Positions 17,084-25,724 of a DNA stretch of 64,000 nt are shown here, piece after piece (position 1 is the first letter of the stretch; every line of letters begins with the position of its first letter). The translations under genes were made by a program, and so were the position numbers. The notes below the pieces were generated by a model that had not been told where the DNA came from, did no database searches, and saw only the letters and a program-made list of their open reading frames with translations. The DNA is taken from positions 103,460 to 167,459 of the forward strand of contig JAWLBX010000007.1 of the NCBI GenBank assembly GCA_041687435.1, in the 5' to 3' direction. The DNA is from JACKII01 sp041687435 (lineage in GTDB: Bacteria; Pseudomonadota; Alphaproteobacteria; Bin95).

Positions 17084-17112
17084 TTGACTCCATAAATATA
17101 TGCTAGTATTCC
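17084..17112 (+). promoter_or_regulatory. possible sigma-70 promoter
   Basis: TTGACT (17084-17089), a 17-base AT-rich spacer and TATTCC (17107-17112) lie 50 bases before the start of the enolase-superfamily gene. The -35 box and spacing are good, the -10 box only fair. The surrounding 197-base divergent region is AT-rich and also must serve the penicillin acylase gene. Confidence 0.35.
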
Positions 17113-17161
17113 TATTTTTGCCATCGCCGGGTCGCCCGCGCCACACAGGAGCCATCAAACC

Positions 17162-18316
17162 ATGCCCTACCCCCATGATCCGATCCGCCTTGCCCGGTGT
17201 GATGTTTTTGTTTGGCGAGCTGCTATCGACCAACCGGTCGAAAATGCGTTCGGCAAGCAAACCGCGCGCGCGACTGCCAGCATCCGGCTGGAAGATGCGG
17301 ATGGCGCAATGGGCTGGGGGGATATCTGGGGCAATTTTCCAGCGCCGACGCCCGACTACCGCGCCCGCCTGGCTGCGGCGGTCGTACTGCCGCGGCTGAT
17401 GGGTGAAACCGTGTCCGACATCCCCGTCTTTTTCAGCCGGATGGAATACATGACCCGCGTGCTAGCCTTGCAAAGTGCCGAGCCCGGCCCGTTCGCGGCC
17501 ATCTGTTGCGCGGTCGATGCCGCACTCTGGGATCTGGCGGGTCGCAAGGCGGGCCTTCCGGTGCGCAACTTGCTCGAACCCGGTTGCGCCACCACGACTG
17601 TTCCCTGCTACGCCAGCGGCATTAACCCCGGCGGCGCAGCGGAGACCATCGCCCGTTGCCAAGCCGAAGGCTTCCACGCCTACAAGGTCAAGATCGGCTT
17701 CGGGCGCGACCACGACATCCACGCCCTCACTCACGCCCGCGACCAGGTTGGCGAAGACGAGGCATTGATGACCGACGCCAATCAGGGGTGGAGCCCGGAC
17801 GACGCGGCGGTAATGGCCGCCGTCCTGCGTGATTTCGATCTGGAATGGCTGGAAGAGCCCATGCCGGTAGATGAACCGGCAGCCAAGTGGCAGCGCCTGC
17901 GTGCAGCCATGACCATGCCATTAGCCGGCGGCGAGAATATTCGCGGGCTCGCCGATTTCGAAGCCGCCGCCGCCTGGCTCGATGTCATCCAGCCGGATAT
18001 CGGCAAGTGGGGAGGGTTGAGCCGGTCCTTCGAGATCGGGCGGAAAGCGGTTGCTGCCGGAAAGAGGTATTGCCCGCACTGGCTGGCCGGTGGCATTGGC
18101 CAGATCGGCTCAGCCCATGTGCTGGCGGCAGTCGGCGGGACGGGACGTCTGGAGATCGACGCGAACCCCAATCCGCTGCGCACCGCACTGGTACCCGAGA
18201 CCACACGCATCGGCGACGGCTTGTTCCACCTGCCGGATGGCCCTGGCCTGGGCATAGAGCCCGATACCGCCGCGCTTGCCGGCGACCTGGTGTTTCATGC
18301 CGAGGTCACCGGCTGA
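17162..18316 (+). CDS. mandelate racemase / muconate lactonizing enzyme family protein
   Basis: A 384-residue enolase-superfamily enzyme. Lys175 and Lys177 in YKVKIG form the KxK base, metal ligands are Asp205 (TDANQGW), Glu231 (WLEEP) and Glu258 (GGENI), and DIGKWGG (Asp279, Lys282) supplies the second-side residues. The motif set is complete, so it should be active in abstracting a proton next to a carboxylate (racemisation, dehydration or cycloisomerisation). The ATG at 17162 follows AGGAG. It is convergent with the 3-hydroxyacid dehydrogenase gene, separated by 14 bases. Substrate unknown. Confidence 0.9.
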   Translation: MPYPHDPIRLARCDVFVWRAAIDQPVENAFGKQTARATASIRLEDADGAMGWGDIWGNFPAPTPDYRARLAAAVVLPRLMGETVSDIPVFFSRMEYMTRVLALQSAEPGPFAAICCAVDAALWDLAGRKAGLPVRNLLEPGCATTTVPCYASGINPGGAAETIARCQAEGFHAYKVKIGFGRDHDIHALTHARDQVGEDEALMTDANQGWSPDDAAVMAAVLRDFDLEWLEEPMPVDEPAAKWQRLRAAMTMPLAGGENIRGLADFEAAAAWLDVIQPDIGKWGGLSRSFEIGRKAVAAGKRYCPHWLAGGIGQIGSAHVLAAVGGTGRLEIDANPNPLRTALVPETTRIGDGLFHLPDGPGLGIEPDTAALAGDLVFHAEVTG

Positions 18317-18330
18317 TGCCATACTGGCCG

Positions 18331-19239
18331 CTATTTGCCCTCAGGCTCGGGCGAACCGACGATCGCCTTAATGATGGCAGTATAATAGCGGTCGCCAAAG
18401 CCCATCTCTGCCGCGCGCTGCAGCACGTCACGGATCGCGTAGGCACCTTCCATCTTCACCCCACTCTCCTCTGCCAGCCGGATAGCGTAGGACAGATCCT
18501 TGATAATGTAATCGACCGGAAAAGCCTGCGTCGGGTGCGTATCTGACAACATCGACTTCATGCCATGGTTGCGCAGGACAAAGCTGTCGGCAGAGCTTTT
18601 GGTCATTGTTTCGAACAAAACATGATCATTGACCGCGCCGCTCGCACGCGCAACTGCCAGGGCTTCGGCAATCGCGTGGACGGTCTGGACCACGACCATA
18701 TTGTTCATCAGCTTCACCGCCTCTCCCGCGCCCACCGGCCCGCAATGGGTGATCGCCTCACCCATGCAAAGAAGCAACGGCTCGATGCGCTTGAACACGG
18801 CCTCCGTACCGCCGACCATGATGGCAAGCGTACCGTCACGGGCGGCCTGGGCGGTGCGTGCGACCGGCGCGTCCGCAAAGTCCACCCCTTTGGCCTCGCA
18901 TTCCGCCGCCAACTCACGGGCAAGCGATACGGGGCAGGTGCTGGTGTCAACCAGGGCCTGCCCAGCATGCATCTTGGCCAGCAGGCCGTCCGGTCCTTGC
19001 ACCACCCCACGCACCTGCGGCTCGCCCGGCAGGCTGAGGAAGATGATGTCGGCGCGGGCAGCCAGATCGGCCAGGGAAGCGGCACTTTCCACACCATCTT
19101 CCGCGGCACGTTGCAAGGGCTCGGGCCGCAGGTCGAAGGCCAGCACTTCCCGGCCACTCTTTTTGGCAAGGTTCCGGCACATCGGCTCGCCCATCACGCC
19201 CAGGCCGATAAACCCCAGGGTCACGTCATTATCACTCAT
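18331..19239 (-). CDS. NAD(P)-dependent beta-hydroxyacid dehydrogenase (HIBADH/GarR family)
   Basis: A 302-residue two-domain enzyme. GFIGLGVMGEPMCRNL binds the cofactor, DTSTCPVS is the substrate-binding loop, and the catalytic Lys is in GAGEAVKLMNN. The start at 19239 gives the usual short lead before the Rossmann motif; the longer frame to 19323 would add 28 unconserved residues. Relatives oxidise 3-hydroxyisobutyrate or reduce tartronate semialdehyde; the exact substrate is open. It faces the enolase-superfamily gene and might act on its product, although the two are on opposite strands. Confidence 0.9.
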   Translation of the reverse strand: MSDNDVTLGFIGLGVMGEPMCRNLAKKSGREVLAFDLRPEPLQRAAEDGVESAASLADLAARADIIFLSLPGEPQVRGVVQGPDGLLAKMHAGQALVDTSTCPVSLARELAAECEAKGVDFADAPVARTAQAARDGTLAIMVGGTEAVFKRIEPLLLCMGEAITHCGPVGAGEAVKLMNNMVVVQTVHAIAEALAVARASGAVNDHVLFETMTKSSADSFVLRNHGMKSMLSDTHPTQAFPVDYIIKDLSYAIRLAEESGVKMEGAYAIRDVLQRAAEMGFGDRYYTAIIKAIVGSPEPEGK

Positions 19240-19386
19240 CGGGCACTCCCGTTTGTCTTGTTGATCTTCGATAGAGACAGGATGGCTCATGCTACGCTGC
19301 CTGCCCGCCGTTGTCGCTGGCAACGCCGCCGCGCCGCGGCCAACCCACGGACCAACTGACTCAGCCGCAAATTCATGTTCATCATT

Positions 19387-19400
19387 TGTTTAATTAAACA
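19387..19400. promoter_or_regulatory. 14-bp palindrome, candidate operator
   Basis: TGTTTAATTAAACA is a perfect palindrome in the AT-rich 238-base divergent region between the hydroxyacid dehydrogenase (minus) and the GNAT-like gene (plus), 77 bases before the latter's ATG. It may be a regulator site or simply an AT-rich chance dyad. Confidence 0.3.
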
Positions 19401-19477
19401 CAACCATAATTAGTATTCATCGACCCAAACCTCAAACTCTAACAAGCCCACCCCAAACGCAAAAGAGGCAGCTGACG

Positions 19478-20512
19478 ATGGCAAACACAACCGAATTTTC
19501 GCTTCAAAAAGAACAAATCAGGTACAAATTGAGCAATTTTACCCAGGACGATGCCTGCCAGTTGCCAGATTTATTCCGCCAAATTTACGGCGAACACTAT
19601 TTATCCGCCGATGTCTACGACCCCAAAGCATTCTGCCGCGCCAATGGCGACGGCAGCAGCCAGTCGTTGATTGCTCGTAGCGGCGATGGCAGGGCAATCG
19701 GCCATCTCGCCATTCTCAAATCCGCCCCCAATCCCGGGGTGCGGGAACTGGGACAAGGGGTAGTCGATCAAAATCACCGCCAACACGGGCTTCTGGGAAA
19801 ATTGATTGACAGCTGCATACATCTCGCCGACCGCGACCCGGCCTGCTGCGGCTTGTTCGGCGCGGCATTGACCAATCATGTGTTCTCGCAGAGGGCGCTA
19901 TGGCATGCCGATTTCGTCGATGTCGGGTTCGAGATCGGCTATGTTCCGGCACGCATGATGCAGATTAAGGCGAACACCGCCGGCCCAACCAGCACCGTTC
20001 TGCAATACCGGGCGCTGGACGACACGCCCGCACAGATCACCTACCTGCCCACGGCCTACAGCGACCTCATGCTGGCGCTTTACGATCAATTGCGCCTCAC
20101 CCGCGCCTTCGCCAGCAGCGACCAACCGCTCGACCTTGCAGGGCAGAGCCGGATCGAGATTGTGGACCTGCCGCGCTTCGACATAATGCGCCTCAATGTC
20201 TGGCGCATTGGCGCGGACCTGAAACGGCAGGCCGCTATGGCCGTAGCCAACGCCCGTAGCAACGGCCGCACCATGGTGCAACTGGTTCTGGCACTCGACT
20301 CGCCTTCGGTCGACGCCGCGATAGACGCCATGCGTGACACCGGTTTCTGGTTCGGTGCGTTGCTGCCGCGTTGGATGGGAAAAGACGCCCTGCTGATGCA
20401 GCGAGCCATAGGCACCCCATGCTTCGACGGTATCAACCTGTTCACGGACGACGCCAAGGCGCTGTTGCGCTTCGTCCAGCAGGACGCCACCCGCCAGCCC
20501 GCGCTGGTTTGA
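19478..20512 (+). CDS. GNAT-like acetyltransferase domain protein
   Basis: A 344-residue protein. The region GVVDQNHRQHGLLGKLI (about residues 95-111) resembles the acetyl-CoA-binding motif A of GNAT enzymes, preceded by IARSGDGRAIGHLAILKSAP as the central strands. The remaining 200 residues look like a second, degenerate GNAT-like half. I cannot name the substrate. The first 80 bases of the gene are more AT-rich than the rest. It lies 76 bases before threonine ammonia-lyase on the same strand and may be co-transcribed. Confidence 0.65.
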   Translation: MANTTEFSLQKEQIRYKLSNFTQDDACQLPDLFRQIYGEHYLSADVYDPKAFCRANGDGSSQSLIARSGDGRAIGHLAILKSAPNPGVRELGQGVVDQNHRQHGLLGKLIDSCIHLADRDPACCGLFGAALTNHVFSQRALWHADFVDVGFEIGYVPARMMQIKANTAGPTSTVLQYRALDDTPAQITYLPTAYSDLMLALYDQLRLTRAFASSDQPLDLAGQSRIEIVDLPRFDIMRLNVWRIGADLKRQAAMAVANARSNGRTMVQLVLALDSPSVDAAIDAMRDTGFWFGALLPRWMGKDALLMQRAIGTPCFDGINLFTDDAKALLRFVQQDATRQPALV

Positions 20513-20588
20513 GGATGGTAGGCGGTGGCGGTTGCGGTGCGTACACTGCCAAGCGAACCAGCATCGAGCCGACAAGGAACTCCCAGCC

Positions 20589-21821
20589 ATGACGGTCAGC
20601 CTCCAGGATGTCCAGGCAGCGGCGGACGCTATCGAAGGGCAGGTGGTGCGCTCGCCCATGCGCCCTTCGCCTTCCATCTCGGAACTGACCGGGGCGGAGG
20701 TATGGCTGAAGCTGGAGAACCTCCAATTCACCGCCTCGTTCAAAGACCGCGGCGCTCTCTACCGCATCCAGGCACTCAGCGCGGTGGAGCAAAGTCGGGG
20801 CGTGATTGCCATATCCGCCGGCAACCATGCGCAAGGCGTCGCCTATCACGCCGGACGGCTCGGCATTCCGGCGACCATCGCGATGCCAAAGGGCACCCCC
20901 TTTGCCAAGGTGTCCCGTACCGAGAGTTTCGGCGCACGGGTGATTCAGGAAGGCAATGAAATCGCCGATCTGGAGGCGCTGGCGGCCAATTTGGTCGCAA
21001 AGGAGGGGCTGACCCTGATCCACCCCTACGACGACGACCGTATCATCGCGGGCCAGGGCACGGTGGGGCTGGAAATGCTGGGTTCGGCACCGGACCTGGA
21101 TACCATCGTTGTACCGATCGGCGGCGGCGGCCTGATGGCCGGTATTGCAACAGCAGTCAAGGCGCTGAAACCTTCGATTCGGCTGATCGGCGTACAGGCC
21201 GCGGCCTTCCCCAGCATGTCCTGTGCGCTTGCAGGTCGGCAGGCACCGGCAGGCAAGCCAACTATTGCCGAGGGGATCGCCGTCAAACACCCTGGCACCC
21301 GCACCCTGCCAATCATCCGCGAGCATGTGGAGGAGATCATCATTCTGGACGAGGCAGCAATGGAATACGGTGTCCAGGAGCTGGCGACGGTCGGAAAGGT
21401 GGTGGCTGAGGGTGCCGGGGCGGCACCGCTGGCCGCATTGCTGGCCTATCCGGACAAGTTCAAGGGGCAAAAGGTCGGGCTCGTCATCTCCGGCGGCAAT
21501 ATTGATGCGACGCTGCTCGCGTCCTGCCTGATGCGAAGCCTGGTGCGGAACAAGCGGCTGGTGCGCCTGCGGGTCGAAGTGTCGGATGCGCCTGGGAGCC
21601 TCGCCCAGGCTACCCGCGTTATCGCCGAAGCCGGCGCAAACGTGCTGGAGGTGCAGCACAACCGTCTGTTCTTCGACGTACCGATCAAGCTGACGGAGAT
21701 CGACTTCGTGCTGGAGGTGCGCGACGCGGCCCATTGCGACCGGCTGCTGGCAGCACTGACGAAAGAAGGCGTGACCGCCCAACTGCTCGCCACCCATGCC
21801 CATAGCCTCCCGGTGCCTTGA
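20589..21821 (+). CDS. threonine ammonia-lyase
   Basis: A 410-residue PLP enzyme. Lys52 in TASFKDRGAL holds PLP, SAGNHAQGVAYHA is the substrate loop, and GGGGLMAGIATAVK binds phosphate. The C-terminal part (from about residue 330, RLRVEVSDAPGSLAQATRV) is a single ACT domain, as in the roughly 400-residue bacterial threonine dehydratases. It deaminates threonine (and serine) to 2-oxobutyrate. AAGGA precedes the ATG at 20589. The gene lies upstream of dapB by 49 bases; both belong to aspartate-family amino acid metabolism. Either biosynthetic or catabolic use is possible. Confidence 0.93.
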   Translation: MTVSLQDVQAAADAIEGQVVRSPMRPSPSISELTGAEVWLKLENLQFTASFKDRGALYRIQALSAVEQSRGVIAISAGNHAQGVAYHAGRLGIPATIAMPKGTPFAKVSRTESFGARVIQEGNEIADLEALAANLVAKEGLTLIHPYDDDRIIAGQGTVGLEMLGSAPDLDTIVVPIGGGGLMAGIATAVKALKPSIRLIGVQAAAFPSMSCALAGRQAPAGKPTIAEGIAVKHPGTRTLPIIREHVEEIIILDEAAMEYGVQELATVGKVVAEGAGAAPLAALLAYPDKFKGQKVGLVISGGNIDATLLASCLMRSLVRNKRLVRLRVEVSDAPGSLAQATRVIAEAGANVLEVQHNRLFFDVPIKLTEIDFVLEVRDAAHCDRLLAALTKEGVTAQLLATHAHSLPVP

Positions 21822-21870
21822 GGCGCTAAGGTGCGCACGCATTATTGTTAATCCGGAGAGGATGATTGTC

Positions 21871-22674
21871 ATGAAACTGGGCGTAATCGGCGCCGGCGGC
21901 CGCATGGGGCGAATGCTGGTGCAAACCGTGACCGAGACTGAAGGCGCGACAGTTGCCGCCGCCTGCGAACAGCCGACGAGCCCGTTCCTTGGCCAGGATG
22001 CAGGCGTGTTAGCGGGCGTTGGCGAGCTTGGCGTTATCATTGGCAGTGACGCCGAAGCGGTGTTCAAAGCATGCGATGCGGTGATGGAATTTTCCGTCCC
22101 CGCCGCCACCGTCGCCCACGCACGAATGGCCGCGGCGCACGGCACCGCTCATGTCATCGGCACCACCGGCCTTTCGGCGGAGGACGAGGCCGTGTTGCGC
22201 GAGGTCGCAGACAAAACCGCCGTCGTCCATGCCCCGAATATGAGCGTCGTCGTCAACCTGATGTTTGCATTGGTGGAGAAGGTGGCTGGCCTGCTTGGTC
22301 CAGAGTACGACATCGAAATCGTCGAAATGCACCACAAGCATAAGATTGACGCCCCATCGGGCACTGCCGTCGGCCTGGGCCAGGCGGCCGCGCGTGGGCG
22401 GAACGTCGATCTGGGCGCCGTGGCGCAATGGAGTCGCGAGGGCCATACCGGCGCCCGCCGGGCCGGCGATATCGGCTTTGCAACCCTGCGCGGCGGCGAC
22501 GTGGTGGGCGAGCACACCGTAATGTTCGCCGCTCCCGGTGAGCGGCTGGAAATCAGCCACCGCTGCACGGACCGGCAACTGTTCGCCCGCGGCGGCGTGC
22601 GTGCCGCACTCTGGACCAAGGGCAAGGCGCCCGGCCTTTACACGATGAAGGATGTACTGGGGCTCGACCTTTAG
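21871..22674 (+). CDS. dapB: 4-hydroxy-tetrahydrodipicolinate reductase
   Basis: A 267-residue enzyme of lysine and diaminopimelate synthesis. VIGAGGRMGR binds NAD(P)H, GTTGLS follows, and the active-site motif EMHHKHKIDAPSGTA carries the catalytic His and Lys. I chose the ATG at 21871, which puts GGAGAG at about 10 bases, over the in-frame ATG at 21862, which nearly touches the ribosome site. The last 4 bases overlap the convergent DUF2244 gene. Confidence 0.95.
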   Translation: MKLGVIGAGGRMGRMLVQTVTETEGATVAAACEQPTSPFLGQDAGVLAGVGELGVIIGSDAEAVFKACDAVMEFSVPAATVAHARMAAAHGTAHVIGTTGLSAEDEAVLREVADKTAVVHAPNMSVVVNLMFALVEKVAGLLGPEYDIEIVEMHHKHKIDAPSGTAVGLGQAAARGRNVDLGAVAQWSREGHTGARRAGDIGFATLRGGDVVGEHTVMFAAPGERLEISHRCTDRQLFARGGVRAALWTKGKAPGLYTMKDVLGLDL

Positions 22675-23183
22675 CCAGAGGCCTCCGGCGTCATCGTTCC
22701 GCCCGGAAAAGTCCGGGCAGCGCGCAACGCGTCCTTGAGGGTCTGGGCGAATTCGACCCGTTCATCCGGCGGCAGGAAGGCACCGATTTCCAGCCGCTCG
22801 CGGCCGCTGGCGAGGCGGAGGACGCAATCGTGCTCCTCCGGCTTCAGCAGTTCAACCCGCGCCCAGGCCGGCTGGAAGCTCCAGGTTTCGCGGCGACCAT
22901 CCGGTTGCACCCGCTGCACCGTCAATTGGTGCCGCGTCACCCGCACCACCTCGCAAAGCCGGCCGCTGCGGTAGGACAGGCGGAACGCCCAGTAGAACAG
23001 CAGCACATCCAGCCCGAAAAAACCCATCACCGGCCACGCCCCCATGCTGGCGAACATCAGGCCGGTGACGAAGCTGACGCCCGCGACCGCCGCCATCAGG
23101 ATCATGAATCCCTGCGGCGGCAACGAGCGGTGCGGATACAGCACAGCATCCAGGAAAAAGGGCGAGCGATTGGGAACGGTCAT
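22671..23183 (-). CDS. DUF2244 domain-containing membrane protein
   Basis: A 170-residue protein. After a short N-terminal stretch (AVLYPHRSLPPQGF) come two membrane helices at about residues 27-67, then a soluble C-terminal domain with LCEVVRVTRHQLTVQRV and FLPPDERVEFAQTLKDAL. This is the pattern of DUF2244, common in alphaproteobacteria and often found beside cytochrome oxidase or nth genes; its function is unknown. It converges on dapB, with stop codons overlapping. The 114 bases to the next gene show nothing notable. Confidence 0.87.
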   Translation of the reverse strand: MTVPNRSPFFLDAVLYPHRSLPPQGFMILMAAVAGVSFVTGLMFASMGAWPVMGFFGLDVLLFYWAFRLSYRSGRLCEVVRVTRHQLTVQRVQPDGRRETWSFQPAWARVELLKPEEHDCVLRLASGRERLEIGAFLPPDERVEFAQTLKDALRAARTFPGGTMTPEASG

Positions 23184-23297
23184 GGTAATTGGGTACGCGC
23201 TTGTTTGCGGACGTTGCGAACAAAAGTTCGCAATATTAAAGGGTATTTGGTCATCATAATGCGAATTGCAGTGGTGGCAAATTGCACCAAACAGCCC

Positions 23298-23825
23298 TCA
23301 GAGCCTTAACTCAGAAAGTGGCGGAAACTTGGTCGGCAGCCCTCTGATATTCAACGGCAAATTCGGAGGGAGATCATCAACTGCTTGATCCAATAACGAT
23401 CGTTTATCAAGAAACCTAGTCGTCAGTTTCATATATCGTCGAAGCACCAGCAGTGGCGGGAACGAACATCGGACAGCGTACCAATCCAGCAAATTCTTGG
23501 CCCCTTTCGAACTGTTGCACGACCGGCAAGCAATAACTAGGTTCTCACCCTGATCGCCTCCCCCTGCCGAACGTGGCAACAGATGATCAAGACTAAATGC
23601 AGTTGCACTACCACAATAGGCACATTCAGTGGCATTCTGATACTTCAGTTTTTCGTCATCGAAGATCGACCGCATTAACAACGCGCCAGTGCGCAAGCCC
23701 TTAAACAAGCGGGCGCGGATCATATGGTCGGTCCGTATGTATTTCGTGCGCCCATCCGCAAGGGCCGCACGGGCTCGTGCCAGATTGGAATAGCTCCATG
23801 CTATATAATCGCGGGCCGAAACCAA
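23298..23825 (-). CDS. HNH endonuclease
   Basis: A 175-residue protein with a zinc-ribbon HNH nuclease core: CAYCG, then SLDHLLPRSAGGGDQGENLV (the catalytic His follows Asp) and CRSCNSSKG, about residues 66-110. There is no in-frame ATG or GTG upstream of the conserved N-terminus; the only suitable codon is TTG at 23825, after an in-frame stop 24 bases further upstream. Met35 is the first ATG. Base composition is less GC-rich than the neighbours, and no methylase or partner gene lies beside it, so it may be an acquired single gene. Biological role unknown. Confidence 0.82.
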   Translation of the reverse strand: MVSARDYIAWSYSNLARARAALADGRTKYIRTDHMIRARLFKGLRTGALLMRSIFDDEKLKYQNATECAYCGSATAFSLDHLLPRSAGGGDQGENLVIACRSCNSSKGAKNLLDWYAVRCSFPPLLVLRRYMKLTTRFLDKRSLLDQAVDDLPPNLPLNIRGLPTKFPPLSELRL

Positions 23826-23877
23826 GTCCGGAATTGCCCTATCCTCTCACCTTATTTTCAGTAGCATTTAAGTGGAA

Positions 23878-24579
23878 TTACCTGCCAAACGGAAAACGCT
23901 CCACCAGGAGGAAGGGCGCAGTGCGCGTTTCTTGGCGGTAGAGGCAGATCGCATCGACATGCAGCGGATGCTCAGCGAACCGCCGGGTCAGTGGCTCCAG
24001 ATAGGCAGTGACGGTGGCATGTAAGGCCTCGTCCCGGGTGGAGCCTAGCATGGTCATGTGAAAGCGGAATTCCTCCATAACATAGGGATAGCCCCATTGT
24101 TGGAGATACGCTTCCTGCCTCTCCGACAGGCCACGCCCGCGCCGCTTTGCCAGTTCATCGGCAAACGGCGGCGCGCGGAATCCATCGAATTCCCGGATAC
24201 AATCGGCCGCAAGAGCGTCCATCTTCGCGCATGGCCCGGTCAGGGCAAATGCCTGAAATCGGCCGATACGTTGCAAGCTCACCGGCGGCGCATCAAAGGG
24301 CTTGCGGGAGGCGGCAAACGCCTGCCCCGCCTGGCGCACCTCCTCCGGACTTGCGCCATCAGCCAAATGGAACGGTGGCTTCAGCGTGGCATGGAAGCCA
24401 TAATTCCGCGGCGACTCGGTTGCAGCAGCCAGCGCCTCAGGGAGAAGGCCGGGAACCTGCGGCTGCGGCAGCAGCGCGCCGGAGACCGGGTCGCGCCCCA
24501 GCCATTCGATACCGAAACGCCATAGCGGAGTATCCTCTGCCGGCGCAAAATAAATGGCATAACGGTCCGTGCTCCCCAT
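23878..24579 (-). CDS. DUF1045 family protein (2H phosphoesterase-like, phosphonate-metabolism type)
   Basis: A 233-residue protein with two His-x-Thr motifs, FHATLK near residue 61 and FHMTML near residue 173, the hallmark of the 2H phosphoesterase fold. The opening MGSTDRYAIYFAPAEDTPLW and ESPRNYGFHATLKPPFHL match the DUF1045 family often encoded in phosphonate (phn) operons. No other phn gene is visible here; instead it follows an LLM oxidoreductase by 3 bases. Function beyond the fold is not established. Confidence 0.88.
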   Translation of the reverse strand: MGSTDRYAIYFAPAEDTPLWRFGIEWLGRDPVSGALLPQPQVPGLLPEALAAATESPRNYGFHATLKPPFHLADGASPEEVRQAGQAFAASRKPFDAPPVSLQRIGRFQAFALTGPCAKMDALAADCIREFDGFRAPPFADELAKRRGRGLSERQEAYLQQWGYPYVMEEFRFHMTMLGSTRDEALHATVTAYLEPLTRRFAEHPLHVDAICLYRQETRTAPFLLVERFPFGR

Positions 24580-24582
24580 CGC

Positions 24583-25608
24583 CTAGTTTGCCCCCAACGC
24601 CGCACGAACCTTGGGGAACACGTCGGCGGCCAGCCGGTGCATGGTGTCGAGTACGAGTTCCTGCGGCATGCCGGGCCACTGAACGCTCATCACCACATGA
24701 TTGACCCCGGTTTCCTGCCCCAGAAGCGTCAGCTTCTCGGCCACCTCATCAGCTGCGCCGATCAGGAAGCGATCCTTCAGCAAATCCTCCAGTTCCTGGC
24801 CAAGATTGTTGTCTCCCTCCGGCATCGCCTTGGACTGGCCCCAGGCGTGATAGGTCTTGTACTTGTCGGCAAGGTAAGGCTTGCAAATCTCGATCGCTTT
24901 CTCGCGCGTTTCCGCGACGAACACCTCACGCCGGATCGGCAATTCGTCCGGAAACGGCTTTCCCAGCTTGTCGAGCGCTGCCTTGTAGACCTCCAACTGG
25001 CGCTTGATTGTGCTGATCGTGTTGTGCGGATTGATGTACCAGCAGGTGCCGATGCGCGCCGCGCGCTCGATGGCCTTGTCCGCATTGGCGCCAATCCAGA
25101 TTGGCGGGTGCGGCGTCTGAACCGGCTTCAAGGGGCAGGACGCGCCGGCAAGCTCGAAATGGCTGCCGACCATATCCACGGTTTCTTCCGACCAAAGGCG
25201 CTTGATCGCCTCCAGTGCCTCCTCAAACCGGCGTACCTTCTGGCGCGCGGTCGTGCCGAACGCCTTGAACTCCACATCGCGATAGCCCAAGCCAGCGCCG
25301 AAGATCAACTTTCCGCCGGTCATCACGTCCAGCGTAGCCAATTGCTCGGCCAAATCCTGCGGCTTGTGCAGCGGCACCAAGACAATGCCGGCGTTGATGC
25401 GCAGATTCGGCGCTTCCGCCGACACTCGGGCCAGATAGGGCAGCTGCTGGAAATCCTGATAGGGATGGGCCGAGTAGTGCGAACCTTTGGTCAGCGAAGC
25501 AAAGCCGAGCTTGTCCGCCAGCCGGGCTTGCTCCATCAGCTCGCGGAAACGCACCTGCATGTCGTCGCCGGGATGGAACTGGCCGCGGGTCATCAGGCCG
25601 AATTGCAT
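24583..25608 (-). CDS. LLM class flavin-dependent oxidoreductase
   Basis: A 341-residue luciferase-like protein. The TIM-barrel start MQFGLMTRGQ, DKLGFASLTKGSHYS, and GGKLIFGAGLGYRDVEF with SHF- and IGANADKAIERAARIG segments are as in F420/FMN-dependent LLM monooxygenases. The start at 25608 is an ATG. Stop and the DUF1045 ATG are 3 bases apart, so they form one unit. The substrate is unknown. A second, more divergent LLM protein of the DszA type is encoded at 26703. Confidence 0.88.
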   Translation of the reverse strand: MQFGLMTRGQFHPGDDMQVRFRELMEQARLADKLGFASLTKGSHYSAHPYQDFQQLPYLARVSAEAPNLRINAGIVLVPLHKPQDLAEQLATLDVMTGGKLIFGAGLGYRDVEFKAFGTTARQKVRRFEEALEAIKRLWSEETVDMVGSHFELAGASCPLKPVQTPHPPIWIGANADKAIERAARIGTCWYINPHNTISTIKRQLEVYKAALDKLGKPFPDELPIRREVFVAETREKAIEICKPYLADKYKTYHAWGQSKAMPEGDNNLGQELEDLLKDRFLIGAADEVAEKLTLLGQETGVNHVVMSVQWPGMPQELVLDTMHRLAADVFPKVRAALGAN

Positions 25609-25724
25609 GGTGGTCGATCCTCGGGGGTACGGTTGGCGGGTTGTGCCTGAATGTTGGGGTCGAAGTTTAGCAAACGCTGGCGGCGCAGGACAAACGGGAA
25701 AGGCCGCGATGCCATGCAGCCCCG

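Noticed and set aside
20442..22145. 567-codon frame opposite threonine ammonia-lyase
   Set aside because: Antisense shadow that spans two real genes and an intergenic gap.
20589..22674. Riboswitch or attenuator before threonine ammonia-lyase or dapB
   Set aside because: Gaps of 76 and 49 bases are too short for a lysine riboswitch, and no leader peptide is seen.
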